A stretch of 64,000 nt of DNA from Nitrospirota bacterium (GTDB lineage Bacteria > Nitrospirota > Nitrospiria > Nitrospirales > Nitrospiraceae): assembly GCA_040755395.1 (NCBI GenBank), contig JBFMAX010000005.1, positions 172,957-236,956 on the forward strand, read 5' to 3'. Below the pieces are notes generated by a model. The model saw only the letters and a list, made by a program, of their open reading frames with translations. It ran no database searches and had not been told where the DNA came from. Within the stretch, counting starts at the first letter, position 1. Every line of letters begins with the position of its first letter. Below, piece by piece: positions 46,649 through 55,815 of the stretch. The translations under genes were made by a program, and so were the position numbers.

Positions 46649-48064
46649 ATGCGCCGGTTCAGTCTCTCTCTGCTGTCGTGCCTGCTCGCCGCCGGTTGCG
46701 CGATAGGACCGGACTATTCACGCCCGGTGAATTCCACTCCCGACTCGTTCCGCATGCAGGAGTCGGCGGCCCCCAATTCGATCGCCAATCTGCCGTGGTG
46801 GGAACTGCTCCGCGACGGGGAACTTCAAAATTTGATCCGCATCGCCTTGGACGAGAACAAGGATCTGCAGCGGGCCGTGGCCGCGGTCGACGAGTTTCGG
46901 GCCCGGGCGTTGATCGCGAAAATGGACTTTGCGCCTCAGATGACGGTGACGGGCAACGCCCCGTCCTTCGGGCGGAAGGCCCAGTTTCTCTTCCCCGGCT
47001 TTCCGAATCCGTTCAACTATTACCTGCAGGGGAACCTGGCGTGGGAGCTTGACCTGTGGGGACGTCTCCGTCGATCGAACGAGGCGGCTCAGGCCGACTT
47101 GCTGGCCCGCGAGGAAAACCGGCGGGCGGTGGTGTTGCAACTCGTGAGCGGCGTGGCGGAAGCCTATTTCGACCTGCTCCAGTTCGACATGCAGCTCGAC
47201 ATCGCCAGACGCACGCTCAAGTCCTGGGAGGAGTCGGTGCGGATCGCGCAAGCCCGTCTGCGGCAGGGGGTGATCTCCAAGCTGGACGCGGATCAATTCG
47301 AAGCCGAACGCGCGAACGCGGCCGCGCGCGCCGCCGAACTGGAACGGCAGGTGGTTCAGAAAGAAAATCAGCTCAGCGTGTTGCTGGGGCGCCATCCATT
47401 CCGGATTCCGCGCGGGCGCTCTTTGACCGAGCAGGTGATGCCGCCCGACGTCCCGCCCGGCCTGCCGTCGGAATTGCTCCAGCGACGTCCGGATATCGTC
47501 CAGGCTGAGCAGGATCTGGCGGCGGCGACCGCGCGCATCGGCGTCGCCAAGGCGGACCGGTTCCCCAAGATCAGCATCACCGGCATTCTCGGGGTCGCCA
47601 GTCCCCAGTTGTCCAGACTGGTGGCGAACGAGACGGCATTCGGCGTCGTCGGTCCCGGCGTCGCCGCTCCTTTGCTTAATGCGCAGATTCTGGGATTCCA
47701 ACAGGAGGCGGCCGAAGCCCAAGCCCGCCAGGCGTTAGCGCAATACGAGCAGGCGATCCTGGTGGCCTTCAAGGAGGTGGAGGACGCGCTGGTGGCGGTC
47801 CGCACGGCCCGCGAGCAGCGGGAGGCCCAGGCCCAGCAGGTGGAAGCGTTACGGTCGGCGCTGCGGCTGGCGAACCTCCGCTATAAGGGCGGGCTCGCGA
47901 ACTATCTTGACGTGCTGATCGCCCAGCGGAATCTTTTCGAAGCCGAACTGGCGCTCACAGGAACCCATCGATTGCATCTCGTCTCAATCGTCCAGCTCTA
48001 CAAAGCGCTGGGCGGAGGCTGGTCGCCGAAGGGCATGCCCGACGCGAGCCAGGCGCCGTCCTGA
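46649..48064 (+). CDS. Outer membrane efflux channel lipoprotein (OprM/NodT)
   Basis: 471 residues from ATG 46649, two bases after the pump stop. Lipoprotein signal MRRFSLSLLSCLLAAGC with conserved CAIGPDYSRP. Two OEP repeats follow: LPWWELLRDGELQNLIRIALDENKDL, LAWELDLWGRLRRSNEAA in the first and RRPDIVQAEQDLAAATARIGVAKADRFP, and LRYKGGLANYLDVLIAQRNLF in the second. It completes a tripartite efflux system and may also serve the channel-less RND operon at 27181. Confidence 0.96.
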   Translation: MRRFSLSLLSCLLAAGCAIGPDYSRPVNSTPDSFRMQESAAPNSIANLPWWELLRDGELQNLIRIALDENKDLQRAVAAVDEFRARALIAKMDFAPQMTVTGNAPSFGRKAQFLFPGFPNPFNYYLQGNLAWELDLWGRLRRSNEAAQADLLAREENRRAVVLQLVSGVAEAYFDLLQFDMQLDIARRTLKSWEESVRIAQARLRQGVISKLDADQFEAERANAAARAAELERQVVQKENQLSVLLGRHPFRIPRGRSLTEQVMPPDVPPGLPSELLQRRPDIVQAEQDLAAATARIGVAKADRFPKISITGILGVASPQLSRLVANETAFGVVGPGVAAPLLNAQILGFQQEAAEAQARQALAQYEQAILVAFKEVEDALVAVRTAREQREAQAQQVEALRSALRLANLRYKGGLANYLDVLIAQRNLFEAELALTGTHRLHLVSIVQLYKALGGGWSPKGMPDASQAPS

Positions 48065-48137
48065 ACTTGCCTTGACATTGCCCTATCCGCTCAGTACGAT
48101 AAATTCCACTTGCCGGAGATGCACGTTGTTCCTGCGT

Positions 48138-48908
48138 ATGGCACAGCGTTTTACTCGCCTGGCTCTCCTGCTCTTCTCTTTCTTCACTCTCTCTGCGCCG
48201 ATCCCCGCGACCGCCGCCCCCTATTTCGAAGACGGCTTCCTCGGACTGACGCAAACCGAGCTGCGCGAAAAACTCGGCCCTCCGCAGGCCGTGCGGGACC
48301 GCAAAGCGGCCCTGCGCGTCTTCAACTACTACTCGTTGGCGGACTGGGACAAATATTTCAAAGGACTGGTGGCGCCCCAGAACGGCGAGGATGTGTACAC
48401 CTACAAGCGAGACGGCGTGAACGTCCGCTATTCGTTCAGCTATATCCAGGACCCCAGGGACCAGAACGATTTCCCGACCCTCTATGTGCGTCTGGTAGAC
48501 GTGGAATTCTCGCCGCCGGTTCCCATCGCCAAGGTGCCTGAGTTGGTTCCCGAGTTCAAACCGTCCGAAGATCCGAACACGCCGGTCTTTCGCTCGAACA
48601 TCTGGCTCCTGCTGTTCAAAGGCGAGCCTTCTTCGCAAGCCCGCTTCATCATCCGCGAGCAAGCCAAGGAGAGCATGGATTGGACCCTCGCCTTTCAGAT
48701 GTTCTCGCTGCAGGGACTGCCGGATCCGCTGACGACGCAGGCGCTGGTGGATCGCATGGAAATCAGCGCGCAGAGCCTGCAACTGGTCAGACAGCGCCAG
48801 CGCCTGACGCACGAGCCGATCCTCAACCCCTTCTCCAAGGAATTCGCGCAGCAGGTTCCTCCGCCGAAACCTGTCAAAAAGATCCCCGTCCCGAAGTACG
48901 CCGACTGA
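48138..48908 (+). CDS. Secreted protein, unknown
   Basis: 256 residues from ATG 48138 (frame open from 48072). Signal peptide MAQRFTRLALLLFSFFTLSAPIPATAA. The mature N-terminus (YFEDGFLGLTQTELREKLGPPQAVRDRKAALRVFNYY) resembles the SmpA/BamE-type start, where a short helix LTxxELxxxLGxP precedes strands, as also seen in the gene at 49366. Rest is beta-rich (VRYSFSYIQD, LYVRLVDVEFS), ending in a Pro/Lys tail. Follows the efflux operon by 73 bp, same strand; involvement in envelope assembly is inference. Confidence 0.72.
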   Translation: MAQRFTRLALLLFSFFTLSAPIPATAAPYFEDGFLGLTQTELREKLGPPQAVRDRKAALRVFNYYSLADWDKYFKGLVAPQNGEDVYTYKRDGVNVRYSFSYIQDPRDQNDFPTLYVRLVDVEFSPPVPIAKVPELVPEFKPSEDPNTPVFRSNIWLLLFKGEPSSQARFIIREQAKESMDWTLAFQMFSLQGLPDPLTTQALVDRMEISAQSLQLVRQRQRLTHEPILNPFSKEFAQQVPPPKPVKKIPVPKYAD

Positions 48909-48950
48909 CCATCCCTCCGTACGTTTGCAGGACCGGAAGTCGACGGCCTG

Positions 48951-49310
48951 TCACTCATCCTCGAAGCGGATATCGCGCACATCGGCCAGAGAGAGATAGG
49001 GCTCGCCCCATTGGTTGCGGCTCTCGAGGCTCCATTCTTCTTGCAGCGCGACCGGCTTCAGCCTGATTCCGTAGATGCCCCCGAAGACCAGATACGCTAA
49101 CCCGGCGCCCGAATCCTCGACGAGCTGCGCGTAGGCGGGGCAGCAGGGCCGCTCCGGATCATCGGACCAACCGGTGACCCAACACCATTCCCCCCGGGAC
49201 GTCCGTTCGTAGGCCTTGAGCTGGATCACTCGCCTGGCCGGTCCTGCCTCTTTGAAGCGGGCGAACACATTCGTCTCGCAATTCGGATTGCTCTCCACTT
49301 CTACGAACAT
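48951..49310 (-). CDS. Small cytoplasmic protein, unknown
   Basis: 119 residues, start preceded by AAGGGAG. Contains VIQLKAYERTSRGEWCWVTGWSDD and AYLVFGGIYGIRLKPVAL, beta-rich, with three cysteines (CW, CCPAY). No signal peptide. No family recognised. Convergent with the upstream secreted protein gene. Confidence 0.6.
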   Translation of the reverse strand: MFVEVESNPNCETNVFARFKEAGPARRVIQLKAYERTSRGEWCWVTGWSDDPERPCCPAYAQLVEDSGAGLAYLVFGGIYGIRLKPVALQEEWSLESRNQWGEPYLSLADVRDIRFEDE

Positions 49311-49365
49311 CGCGGCGGCTCCCTTGACTCGCCCGAAAGACGGTTGTTAGCATGCAACCTTGCCG

Positions 49366-49866
49366 ATGAGTTCACAACCCTCCACCCCACAATCGACCGC
49401 GTACACCCGCGTGCCGGCGGCGCCGGGTTCGGACCCCGTCGAGACAGCTTCCCCGGAGCGGGCGGAGGCCAAACCTTTCCTCTGCCGCAAGCCGGTGCGC
49501 ATCACGATCTATGCGTTTCTCGGGCTGTTCCTGACCGCGCTGCTCGCTTCTCAGTTCGTACCGCCGTTGCTGGACCCGACGTTCGAGAAGCACATCCAGA
49601 GTCACCGGGTGATGGTCGGGATGTCCCGCGAACAGGTCCTGCAGGCCTGGGGCTCGCCCAACACGATCAACGTCAGCTTCACACAGGACGGCATCCGGCG
49701 GGAGGAATGGATCTTTGAGGACTGGGAAAGCGCGGCCGTGGTGAAACACCGCTATCTCTATTTCGAGGAAGGCAAGCTGGTCGGCGGCTGGTACAAAGGC
49801 TCCGACCAGCGGATTCCCACCAAACCGCCCGCCGGGCCTCCGCAGTTCCCGCAACGGCCGCTCTGA
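49366..49866 (+). CDS. Membrane-anchored BamE/SmpA-like protein
   Basis: 166 residues from ATG 49366. A Pro/Ser/Ala-rich N-terminus is followed by one membrane helix (ITIYAFLGLFLTALLASQFV) and a domain with MVGMSREQVLQAWGSPNTIN...EEWIFEDWE...HRYLYFEEGKLVGGW, the pattern of SmpA/OmlA (BamE) and related PepSY-free envelope domains: helix GMsxxeVxxxlGxPxxx then Y/W-rich strands. Unlike BamE it is not a lipoprotein. Confidence 0.8.
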   Translation: MSSQPSTPQSTAYTRVPAAPGSDPVETASPERAEAKPFLCRKPVRITIYAFLGLFLTALLASQFVPPLLDPTFEKHIQSHRVMVGMSREQVLQAWGSPNTINVSFTQDGIRREEWIFEDWESAAVVKHRYLYFEEGKLVGGWYKGSDQRIPTKPPAGPPQFPQRPL

Positions 49867-49878
49867 CGCGGCTCCGGT

Positions 49879-50118
49879 TCACGCAGGCCGCGGCCCTTCC
49901 CCGCGATCCGGCAACGCCAACTTGCTCAACAACGTCTCCGCCCGCTGGGCCTCCGCTTCCTCCACCATGACCGAGCAGGTCAGGAACGGCACGCCGGGAT
50001 ACAGGCTGCTCACGTGTTCGTTATGCACCACGTAGGCGATCCCGTTTCCGTCCAACAGGCTCTTGATGAGGGCCAGTTCCCCGATGTCGGTCGGCTCCGC
50101 CAATTTGACCAGCGCCAT
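49879..50118 (-). CDS. DUF2007 family protein
   Basis: 79 residues. MALVKLAEPTDIGELALIKSLLDGNGIAYVVHNEHVSSLYPG then VMVEEAEAQRAETLLSKL fits DUF2007, the small PII-like ferredoxin fold annotated as putative signal-transducing protein. AAGGATAGGC precedes the ATG. Same strand as the DUF1499 gene upstream. Confidence 0.85.
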   Translation of the reverse strand: MALVKLAEPTDIGELALIKSLLDGNGIAYVVHNEHVSSLYPGVPFLTCSVMVEEAEAQRAETLLSKLALPDRGEGPRPA

Positions 50119-50228
50119 GCCTATCCTTGTCGAAAAGCTCGTCCACGCCTTGTGTGAAAAGTTTGCCCTTTCATCCCCTCCCCCCTCGCGAGAGAGGGCT
50201 GGGGTGAGGGGGATGCCATGGATTACAG

Positions 50229-50669
50229 TTATGCATGTCCGGAATCCCGCTTGATCTGGCGATCCAGTTCGTCGAAGAACGCCCGAATGTTCCGCGCGTT
50301 CTGTCCAAAGTCTCCGCGCCCGATCCGCGATGCGGAGCGCACCGACACGACGGTCGCGCCGTCCCGCCCGGCCACGCGAATGCGGACGTCGTCCACGAAT
50401 CGAAACACCGGCGTCTTCGCCTCGGCCCTGATCTCGCCCGACTCCGGTTCATAGGAGATCAGCGTCCAGCGCGGCAGCCGGTTCACGGCGTGCATCGCGG
50501 CATCGAAGACGCGCTCTCCGCCGGCCTCATACCGACGCGGCTGGAGGTCCGGGTATTCAGGCGTCCGGCCGGTCTCGACGACGTTGATCATCGGCCAGGT
50601 TCGCAGCAACGTGACCAACACAAGGATCGCCAGACCGCCGATCGCCGCCATGGTCATGCGCTTGGACAC
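50229..50669 (-). CDS. DUF1499 family membrane-anchored protein
   Basis: 146 residues from GTG 50669 (GGAG six bases upstream); ATG 50657 also possible. One N-terminal helix (MTMAAIGGLAILVLVTLL), then RVFDAAMHAVNRLPRWTLISYEPESGEIRAEAKTPVFRFVDDVRIRV and VVSVRSASRIGRGDFGQNARNIRAFFDEL, the DUF1499 pattern including SRxGxxDFGxN. Periplasmic side. Function of the family is unknown. Confidence 0.88.
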   Translation of the reverse strand: MSKRMTMAAIGGLAILVLVTLLRTWPMINVVETGRTPEYPDLQPRRYEAGGERVFDAAMHAVNRLPRWTLISYEPESGEIRAEAKTPVFRFVDDVRIRVAGRDGATVVSVRSASRIGRGDFGQNARNIRAFFDELDRQIKRDSGHA

Positions 50670-50834
50670 CCCGCGCTCCGTCCGTTCCGCTCGACAATCT
50701 CGCTCGTATTTTAAAAGCCGGTCGTGACGGCTGCAACCGAACTCGTCCCGGTCGTTGCATTTTCCGCGGTTGGCCCATACACTGAGGCCGGAAAGCGAAC
50801 GGAAGGCGCGAATGGAATCCGCTGCGGCCACGCG

Positions 50835-51119
50835 TTATGGTGTTTCTGTGATCTGAACGCGACGCTCTTTGCCCGGACCGCCCGAGATCGTCAGTACGCG
50901 CTTCCATTCGCGAACCTGATAGATGGCCCAGGCGTTGGGCCGGCCTTTGTAGAAGGCGTCGGGGTCTTCGCCGCTGGCGTTGAGATAGATCGGTTCGGTG
51001 AACCCTTCGTCCAGCACGTAGTCCAGCAGACATTCGCTCGTGAACCCCTTGCCGCGGAGCGAGACCTCGGCCAACAGGTTCAGGATGTCGTCGGTTTTCT
51101 GAATCGTGATCGGTTCCAT
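50835..51119 (-). CDS. 94-residue cytoplasmic protein, unknown
   Basis: GGGAGG lies eight bases before ATG 51119. MEPITIQKTDDILNLLAEVSLRGKGFTSECLLDYVLDEG, then a short strand-rich half ending LTISGGPGKERRVQITETP. No motif recognised. Divergent from the CADD-like gene with 82 bp between starts. Confidence 0.65.
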   Translation of the reverse strand: MEPITIQKTDDILNLLAEVSLRGKGFTSECLLDYVLDEGFTEPIYLNASGEDPDAFYKGRPNAWAIYQVREWKRVLTISGGPGKERRVQITETP

Positions 51120-51201
51120 GCGGCGGCCTCCCTACCGCGGCGGATTCTAACGGCGGGACCGGAGGAAGACAAGGTGTCGGGAACGCGTAGATGAGGCGAC
51201 C

Positions 51202-51951
51202 GTGAAAAAAGCGCTCACGATGATCCAATTCCGCGAGCAGTTGCTCGCCTTCATGGACCGCAAGCACCACTGGGCCTGGCCCTATTTCAGCGGAGGCGCT
51301 CTCACCAAGGAACAGCTCAAAATCCATTTCCAGCAGGAATATGCCGTGTACGTGCGGGATTTCCCGGTGTTCCTCGCCCGCATCCACGGCCAGAACCCGC
51401 CCTCCGACGTCCGGAGAATGTTGGCCGAGAACATCTACGAGGAAGACACCGGCGGGCTCTCGCTGGGCCGCTCACATCCGGAGTTGTTTCACGACATGAT
51501 GCGCGGGCTGGGATACGAGGCCCGGGATTTCGAGCGCGTCAGGCTGCTGCCGGCCGCCCGCACTTACCGGCGTTGGTTGGATCAGGTCTCGAAGAACCGC
51601 GATTGGGTCATCGGCGCGGCCGCGCTCACGATCTTCGTCGAAGGCAGCGTGAAGGACCGGCAGGAGATTTTGGAACCGTCCAAGCCCAAGAGCGCGGCCG
51701 AGATCGAGGAAATCATCCGGCAGCATCCCCTGGTGCAATACCACGGCCTGTCCCCCGAGCAGATGAACCTCATCCGGGCTCATCAAATGGTCGAAGCCGG
51801 CCACCGCCATGACGCCTATGCGATGGTCCTCGCCCATGTTACGGAACGGAAACGGCAGGACGCCGTGCTCGCCTGTTTGAAGCAATCGCTCCGGCTTTGG
51901 CAATCCTATCGGGACGCCGTCGCGCGCGCCTGCGGGCTCAAGAAAATCTGA
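51202..51951 (+). CDS. CADD-like diiron protein (TenA/PqqC/heme-oxygenase fold)
   Basis: 249 residues from GTG 51202 (GAGG five bases upstream). All-helical, with probable metal ligands Glu80/Glu81 and His92 in NIYEEDTGGLSLGRSHPELF, Glu in LTIFVEGSVKDRQE, and a His/Asp cluster in HQMVEAGHRHDAY. This resembles Chlamydia CADD and Nitrosomonas NE1434; members of that group are known to make p-aminobenzoate from their own tyrosine, replacing pabABC. Whether this protein does so is inference. Its stop codon overlaps the next gene's ATG (TGATG), so the two are translationally coupled. Confidence 0.82.
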   Translation: MKKALTMIQFREQLLAFMDRKHHWAWPYFSGGALTKEQLKIHFQQEYAVYVRDFPVFLARIHGQNPPSDVRRMLAENIYEEDTGGLSLGRSHPELFHDMMRGLGYEARDFERVRLLPAARTYRRWLDQVSKNRDWVIGAAALTIFVEGSVKDRQEILEPSKPKSAAEIEEIIRQHPLVQYHGLSPEQMNLIRAHQMVEAGHRHDAYAMVLAHVTERKRQDAVLACLKQSLRLWQSYRDAVARACGLKKI

Positions 51952-52847
51952 TGGCGTTCAGACTGTTCACAGTCGCTTTTTTCCTTGCCTGCCTGTTCTT
52001 GTCCATCAGCTATCAGCCATCAGCTATCAGCCAAACTCTTTCGGACGACATGGTCTTGATCCCGGCCGGGGAGTTCACCATGGGCAGTCCGGCCGGAAGC
52101 GACGGCTTCGAAGACGAACATCCCCTCCGGCGCGTGTACGTGAGCGCATTTTGGATCGACCGCCTCGAAGTGACCAACGAAGCCTACCTACGCTTCGTCC
52201 AAGCCACCGGACACCGCGCGCCGGCCAACAGGAAACCGTCGGTCACGTTGTGGGAGCAAAACAGACCGCTCCCGGGAATCGAGCGGCATCCGGTGGTCAA
52301 CGTCAGTTGGGGAGACGCCCTCGCGTATTGCCGCTGGCAGGGCAAACGACTCCCCACCGAAGCCGAGTGGGAGAAAGCGGCGCGCGGGACCGACGGCCGC
52401 CGCTACCCCTGGGGAAACGACTGGGATTTCAAGAAAGCCAACAGCGCCAGCTACTGGGCCGGACGGACCATTGAGTTTGCCAGCGGCGCCGAATGGGACG
52501 CCTTCTGGATCAGAGGCGAAGGCGCGAAAATCTCGCAGGAGAAAGGGGTGCAGGGCGAGGTGCTCACGCTGCCCGTCGGCAGCTTTCCCGAGGGCGCCAG
52601 CCCCTACGGTCTGCTCGACATGGCCGGCAACGCCGCGGAGTGGGTGCAGGACTGGTACGATCCCAACTACTACCGGCATGCGCCCCTGTCCGATCCGCCC
52701 GGACCGTCCCGAGGCGCGATCAAAGCCATGCGCGGCGGCTCCTGGCTCAAGCCGGCGAAGAGCCTCCGCACCAGCGACCGCGACTGGGGCACCATCGACA
52801 GCCGCCCCAGCGGGACGGGATTTCGCTGCGCAAAAGACGGAGTCTAA
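51951..52847 (+). CDS. Secreted FGE-sulfatase-fold protein (catalytic cysteines absent)
   Basis: 298 residues from ATG 51951. Signal peptide MAFRLFTVAFFLACLFLSIS. Formylglycine-generating-enzyme-like domain with MVLIPAGEFTMGSPAGSDGFEDEHP, FWIDRLEVTNEAYLRFV, PVVNVSWGDALAYCRWQGKRLPTEAEWEKAARG, YPWGN and GLLDMAGNAAEWVQDWYD, ending RGGSWLKPAKSLRTSDRD and GFRCA. Copper-binding cysteines of true FGE are missing at GGSWLKP, so it is an FGE-like protein of unknown role, not a sulfatase activator. The end of the signal region (ISYQPSAISQ) is encoded by a CAGCTATCAGCC-type repeat. Confidence 0.88.
   Translation: MAFRLFTVAFFLACLFLSISYQPSAISQTLSDDMVLIPAGEFTMGSPAGSDGFEDEHPLRRVYVSAFWIDRLEVTNEAYLRFVQATGHRAPANRKPSVTLWEQNRPLPGIERHPVVNVSWGDALAYCRWQGKRLPTEAEWEKAARGTDGRRYPWGNDWDFKKANSASYWAGRTIEFASGAEWDAFWIRGEGAKISQEKGVQGEVLTLPVGSFPEGASPYGLLDMAGNAAEWVQDWYDPNYYRHAPLSDPPGPSRGAIKAMRGGSWLKPAKSLRTSDRDWGTIDSRPSGTGFRCAKDGV
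52003..52034. repeat. CATCAGCTATCAGC repeat within a signal-peptide coding region
   Basis: CCATCAGCTATCAGCC is followed directly by ATCAGCTATCAGCC, two 14-bp near-tandem copies. In frame it adds SISYQPSAISQ after the hydrophobic core of the FGE-like protein's signal peptide. Confidence 0.7.
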
Positions 52848-53059
52848 AACAGGACCCGCCGGAGGACTCCGGACGCCGCTCACCGTTCCCTTCTCGTCCG
52901 CGATCAGGCGCGGCATACACCGGATTACAACTGTCTGCGCCCCATGGCCTGACTTGGCTTGGCGCGAGGGGTGTGAGCGGAGGAGGCCGGAGCGTTCCCG
53001 CGGGACTTGTTCCCCTCCACCACACTCCCTTAGAATGCCTTTCACCGACGAGGTTGTTC

Positions 53060-54304
53060 GTGACGCCGCAGGAAGGGCGGGCCCATTACAACTACCTGCT
53101 GACCTTGTGCATCAGGAAGGAAGAAGCGTTCGGCCCGCTGGCCTATACCTTTATCAAGGAACAGAACCTCGACCAACTCGGCCTCACGCCGGAAGAGCAG
53201 TTCAATCTCTACATGGCGACGGCCGACGTCTTCGCCGCCGAACCGAAACGCTACACCCACAAGTTGGAATGCCTGCAAAAGGCCCAACAGATTTTGCGCC
53301 GGACTCAGTTTTATGATCCCGGCCTGTCCCAGCACATTGCGCGCGATATTCAAAAGACGACGGCGGAGATGGAGATCTACAACGAGGCCATGCGGCCTCA
53401 GCGCGCTCCGGCGCCGGCCGCGGACCGGCATCGCATCATCGTCGAAACCGACCTCCCCGACTATTTTCTGAAGACCGCGCAGCAGCGGGCGGCGGCGTAC
53501 TACCAGAACAAGTACAAGCTGACCAAAGACGCCAAAGCTGCGCAGCATTTCTCGAGCCAGACGCGCAAGTTCGAACCGGACAATCCGGCCGTGCAGAAGG
53601 AATTCGCCGGGGCCTGCGCCCCGTTCATGGCGGTTCGGACCACCGCCGTCCATTTGATGTTGCCGTTCGATCTGAAGATCAGCCGGACGCCGGAGGACCC
53701 GCTGGAAGCGGGACTGCGCATCTGGTACGTCAAGATGGGCTATTCGTTCCCGCTGCGGTACGAGTTGGGCAAGCTGTGCAGCTACTACGACGACCAGGTG
53801 TTGGACATTCGGATGGATGATCCCCACCTCCTGTTCGTCTCCGTCTCGGAAGTCAAAGAGAAAGACTTGGGCGTCGTCGAGCGTCCCCTGCCGAACGACG
53901 TGCCGATGGAGGTCGGCCTCCCGCGCGCCTTTCTTGAAGGGTCCCACGCCCTCGGGCCGTTCATTCAACTGGTCTGTAATTTCAAAGTCTGGTTCGACGC
54001 GGATGCGATGTCGTTGCTGATCCAGGGCGCGCCCGATCTGCACGAGTACGGATTGCAAGGCGGCGCCGGCCTGCTCACGCGGAGCTACGCCACCGAGAAG
54101 ATCCACGCTTACGCGCCGTCCAACCGCAAGCCCTGGCAGGACGGACTCAGTTTCAATTTCGTGAACATGCATGTGCAGCTTCCGGAAGGGAGGGAATCGG
54201 CCTTCGTGCCGTTCAATACGCCGATTTTCTCCATCTATCCGGTCCTGAACAAACAAAGCTATCGGTTCGAAGACGCCCGGACGCTACAAGCAAACAGCCA
54301 ATAG
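53060..54304 (+). CDS. 414-residue cytoplasmic protein, unknown
   Basis: GTG 53060 is the first plausible start, after a stretch of 200 bp without protein character; TTG 53054 is an alternative. No signal peptide or membrane helix. The N-terminal 110 residues are helical (NYLLTLCIRKEEAFGPLAYTFIKEQNL), and the C-terminal 250 contain PLRYELGKLCSYYDDQVLDI, HLLFVSVSEVKEKDLGVVE and LPEGRESAFVPFNTPIFSIYP. The final codons LQANSQ-stop lie in a CAGCCAATAGCC-type repeat. I do not recognise a family. Confidence 0.7.
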   Translation: MTPQEGRAHYNYLLTLCIRKEEAFGPLAYTFIKEQNLDQLGLTPEEQFNLYMATADVFAAEPKRYTHKLECLQKAQQILRRTQFYDPGLSQHIARDIQKTTAEMEIYNEAMRPQRAPAPAADRHRIIVETDLPDYFLKTAQQRAAAYYQNKYKLTKDAKAAQHFSSQTRKFEPDNPAVQKEFAGACAPFMAVRTTAVHLMLPFDLKISRTPEDPLEAGLRIWYVKMGYSFPLRYELGKLCSYYDDQVLDIRMDDPHLLFVSVSEVKEKDLGVVERPLPNDVPMEVGLPRAFLEGSHALGPFIQLVCNFKVWFDADAMSLLIQGAPDLHEYGLQGGAGLLTRSYATEKIHAYAPSNRKPWQDGLSFNFVNMHVQLPEGRESAFVPFNTPIFSIYPVLNKQSYRFEDARTLQANSQ

Positions 54305-54328
54305 CCAACAGCGGGCAGCGAATAGCCT
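54290..54328. repeat. CAGCCAATAGCCAACAGC-type repeat at a stop codon
   Basis: AGCAAACAGCCAATAGCC, AACAGCGGGCAGCGAATAGCC. The preceding gene's stop (TAG) lies inside it. Confidence 0.6.
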
Positions 54329-54370
54329 ATGATTCTGAGGTGTTACTCGTCACGCGTCACCGGGCCCGGG

Positions 54371-54422
54371 GACCCGTTGCATCCCCAAGAGCAATGGATG
54401 CCCTCCGAAGATTGCAATGGGT
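54371..54422. repeat. Diverged copy of the ACCCGTTGC hairpin element
   Basis: GGGGACCCGTTGC (ACCCGTTGC at 54372-54380), AGCAATGGAT (54390-54399) and GCAATGGGT (54414-54422). It shares the GGGGACCC lead-in with copies in the 37 kb array. The first arm pairs imperfectly with either of the following ones. Located 20 bp before the threonine aldolase ATG. Confidence 0.55.
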
Positions 54423-54441
54423 GTGACGCATCACGGTTTTT

Positions 54442-55473
54442 ATGATCGACCTCCGCAGCGACACCGTCACGCAACCATCCCCGGCGATGCGCCAGGCCAT
54501 GGCCTGTGCGCCGGTCGGCGACGACGTGTACGGCGAAGACCCGACGGTGAACCGGCTGCAGGAGATGGCCGCGGCGCTGCTCGGCAAAGCCGCGGCGCTG
54601 TTCGTGCCTTCCGGCACGATGGCCAATCAGCTCTCGATCCGCGTCCTGACGCAGCCGGGGCAGGAAGTGATCGTCGAAAGCAAGTCCCACATCGTGCGGT
54701 ACGAGCAAGGGGCGGCCGGCGCCTTGTCCGGGGTGCAACTGCACTGGGTAGTCGGCGACCGCGGCATCATGACGCCCGAGCAGGTGGAGGCCGCCATCCG
54801 GCCGAACGATCCTCACAGCATTCCCACCGCGCTGATCTGCCTGGAAAACACCCATAACAGCGGCGGCGGGTCGATCTATCCTCTCGGCACGGTCGAGCGG
54901 ATCCGCGCCATCGCGCTGAAGCACGGGATTCCGATGCACCTGGACGGCGCGCGGCTGTTCAACGCCGTAGCCGCCACTGGAGTTTCGGCCGCCGACTACG
55001 CGAGACACTTCGAGACCGTCTCCTTTTGTCTCTCCAAGGGCCTTGGCGCACCGGTCGGATCGCTGATCGTCACGAACGAGACGGCTTTGCTCGACAAGCT
55101 GCGCCGCTTCCGCCGCATGTACGGCGGCGCCATGCGGCAGGCCGGCATCCTGGCCGCCGCCGGCATCTATGCGCTCGAACACAACATCGCCCGTCTGAAG
55201 GAGGACCACGACAACGCAAAGCGCCTGGCTCGTCTCCTGCAGAGGATTCCCGCCGTGACTCTGAACCCGGATCACGTCGAGACCAACATCGTGATGTTCG
55301 ACGTGATCGGCCATCGCCTTCAACCCGCGGAGATCGTGGCGGCGCTGAAACGCGAAGGCGTCTTGATCAACGCCGTCGGAGGGACCGCATTCCGCGCAGT
55401 CACCCATTTGGACGTGAGCGCTCAGGACATCGACCGCGCCGGCGAGATCTTTGCCCGCGTCCTCGGGCGCTGA
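54442..55473 (+). CDS. Low-specificity L-threonine aldolase
   Basis: PLP enzyme splitting L-threonine or allo-threonine into glycine and acetaldehyde. 343 residues. [59 protein letters not shown] and [11 protein letters not shown] are diagnostic. Lys199 in [14 protein letters not shown] forms the internal aldimine. All conserved pieces are present; stereochemical preference cannot be read from this alone. Confidence 0.95.
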   Translation: MIDLRSDTVTQPSPAMRQAMACAPVGDDVYGEDPTVNRLQEMAAALLGKAAALFVPSGTMANQLSIRVLTQPGQEVIVESKSHIVRYEQGAAGALSGVQLHWVVGDRGIMTPEQVEAAIRPNDPHSIPTALICLENTHNSGGGSIYPLGTVERIRAIALKHGIPMHLDGARLFNAVAATGVSAADYARHFETVSFCLSKGLGAPVGSLIVTNETALLDKLRRFRRMYGGAMRQAGILAAAGIYALEHNIARLKEDHDNAKRLARLLQRIPAVTLNPDHVETNIVMFDVIGHRLQPAEIVAALKREGVLINAVGGTAFRAVTHLDVSAQDIDRAGEIFARVLGR

Positions 55474-55552
55474 ATTCACGTCGTTGACAGGTCGTTTCGG
55501 CGCTCTTTAGAATGCCCTGATGAATATGCTGTTGGCTGCGTAGAGCCGGGCA

Positions 55553-55780
55553 ATGCCTCTGGATGTCGTTTCTTTTCAACAGATCAGCCGGATTCTCGAG
55601 ATGACCGACCGTTTGGGATTGAGCCGAGAGTGGGTGGAAATTCCGCTGTCCCCCGCCAGCCCGGGCGCGGTCCGTATGTTGCCGAACGGCAAGCTCGAAA
55701 TCGTGGTGGATGCCGACCAACCTTTTGACCAGTGGCTGGACGCCCTCCCGGCCCGGATCAAACAGGTTCGTGGAGTCTGA
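55553..55780 (+). CDS. 75-residue protein, unknown
   Basis: MPLDVVSFQQISRILEMTDRLG begins a short frame with VEIPLSPASPGAVRMLPNGKLEIVVDADQPFDQWLDALPARI. The strands and helix look protein-like, but no family is recognised and the ribosome binding site is weak. The next gene starts 36 bp later. Confidence 0.5.
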   Translation: MPLDVVSFQQISRILEMTDRLGLSREWVEIPLSPASPGAVRMLPNGKLEIVVDADQPFDQWLDALPARIKQVRGV

Positions 55781-55815
55781 ACATTCCCGCCGATCACGAA
55801 AGACCGCGACAAGAC

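Noticed and set aside
51951..52847. Sulfatase-activating formylglycine-generating enzyme
   Set aside because: The paired catalytic cysteines near the C-terminal GGS motif are absent and no sulfatase gene is nearby.
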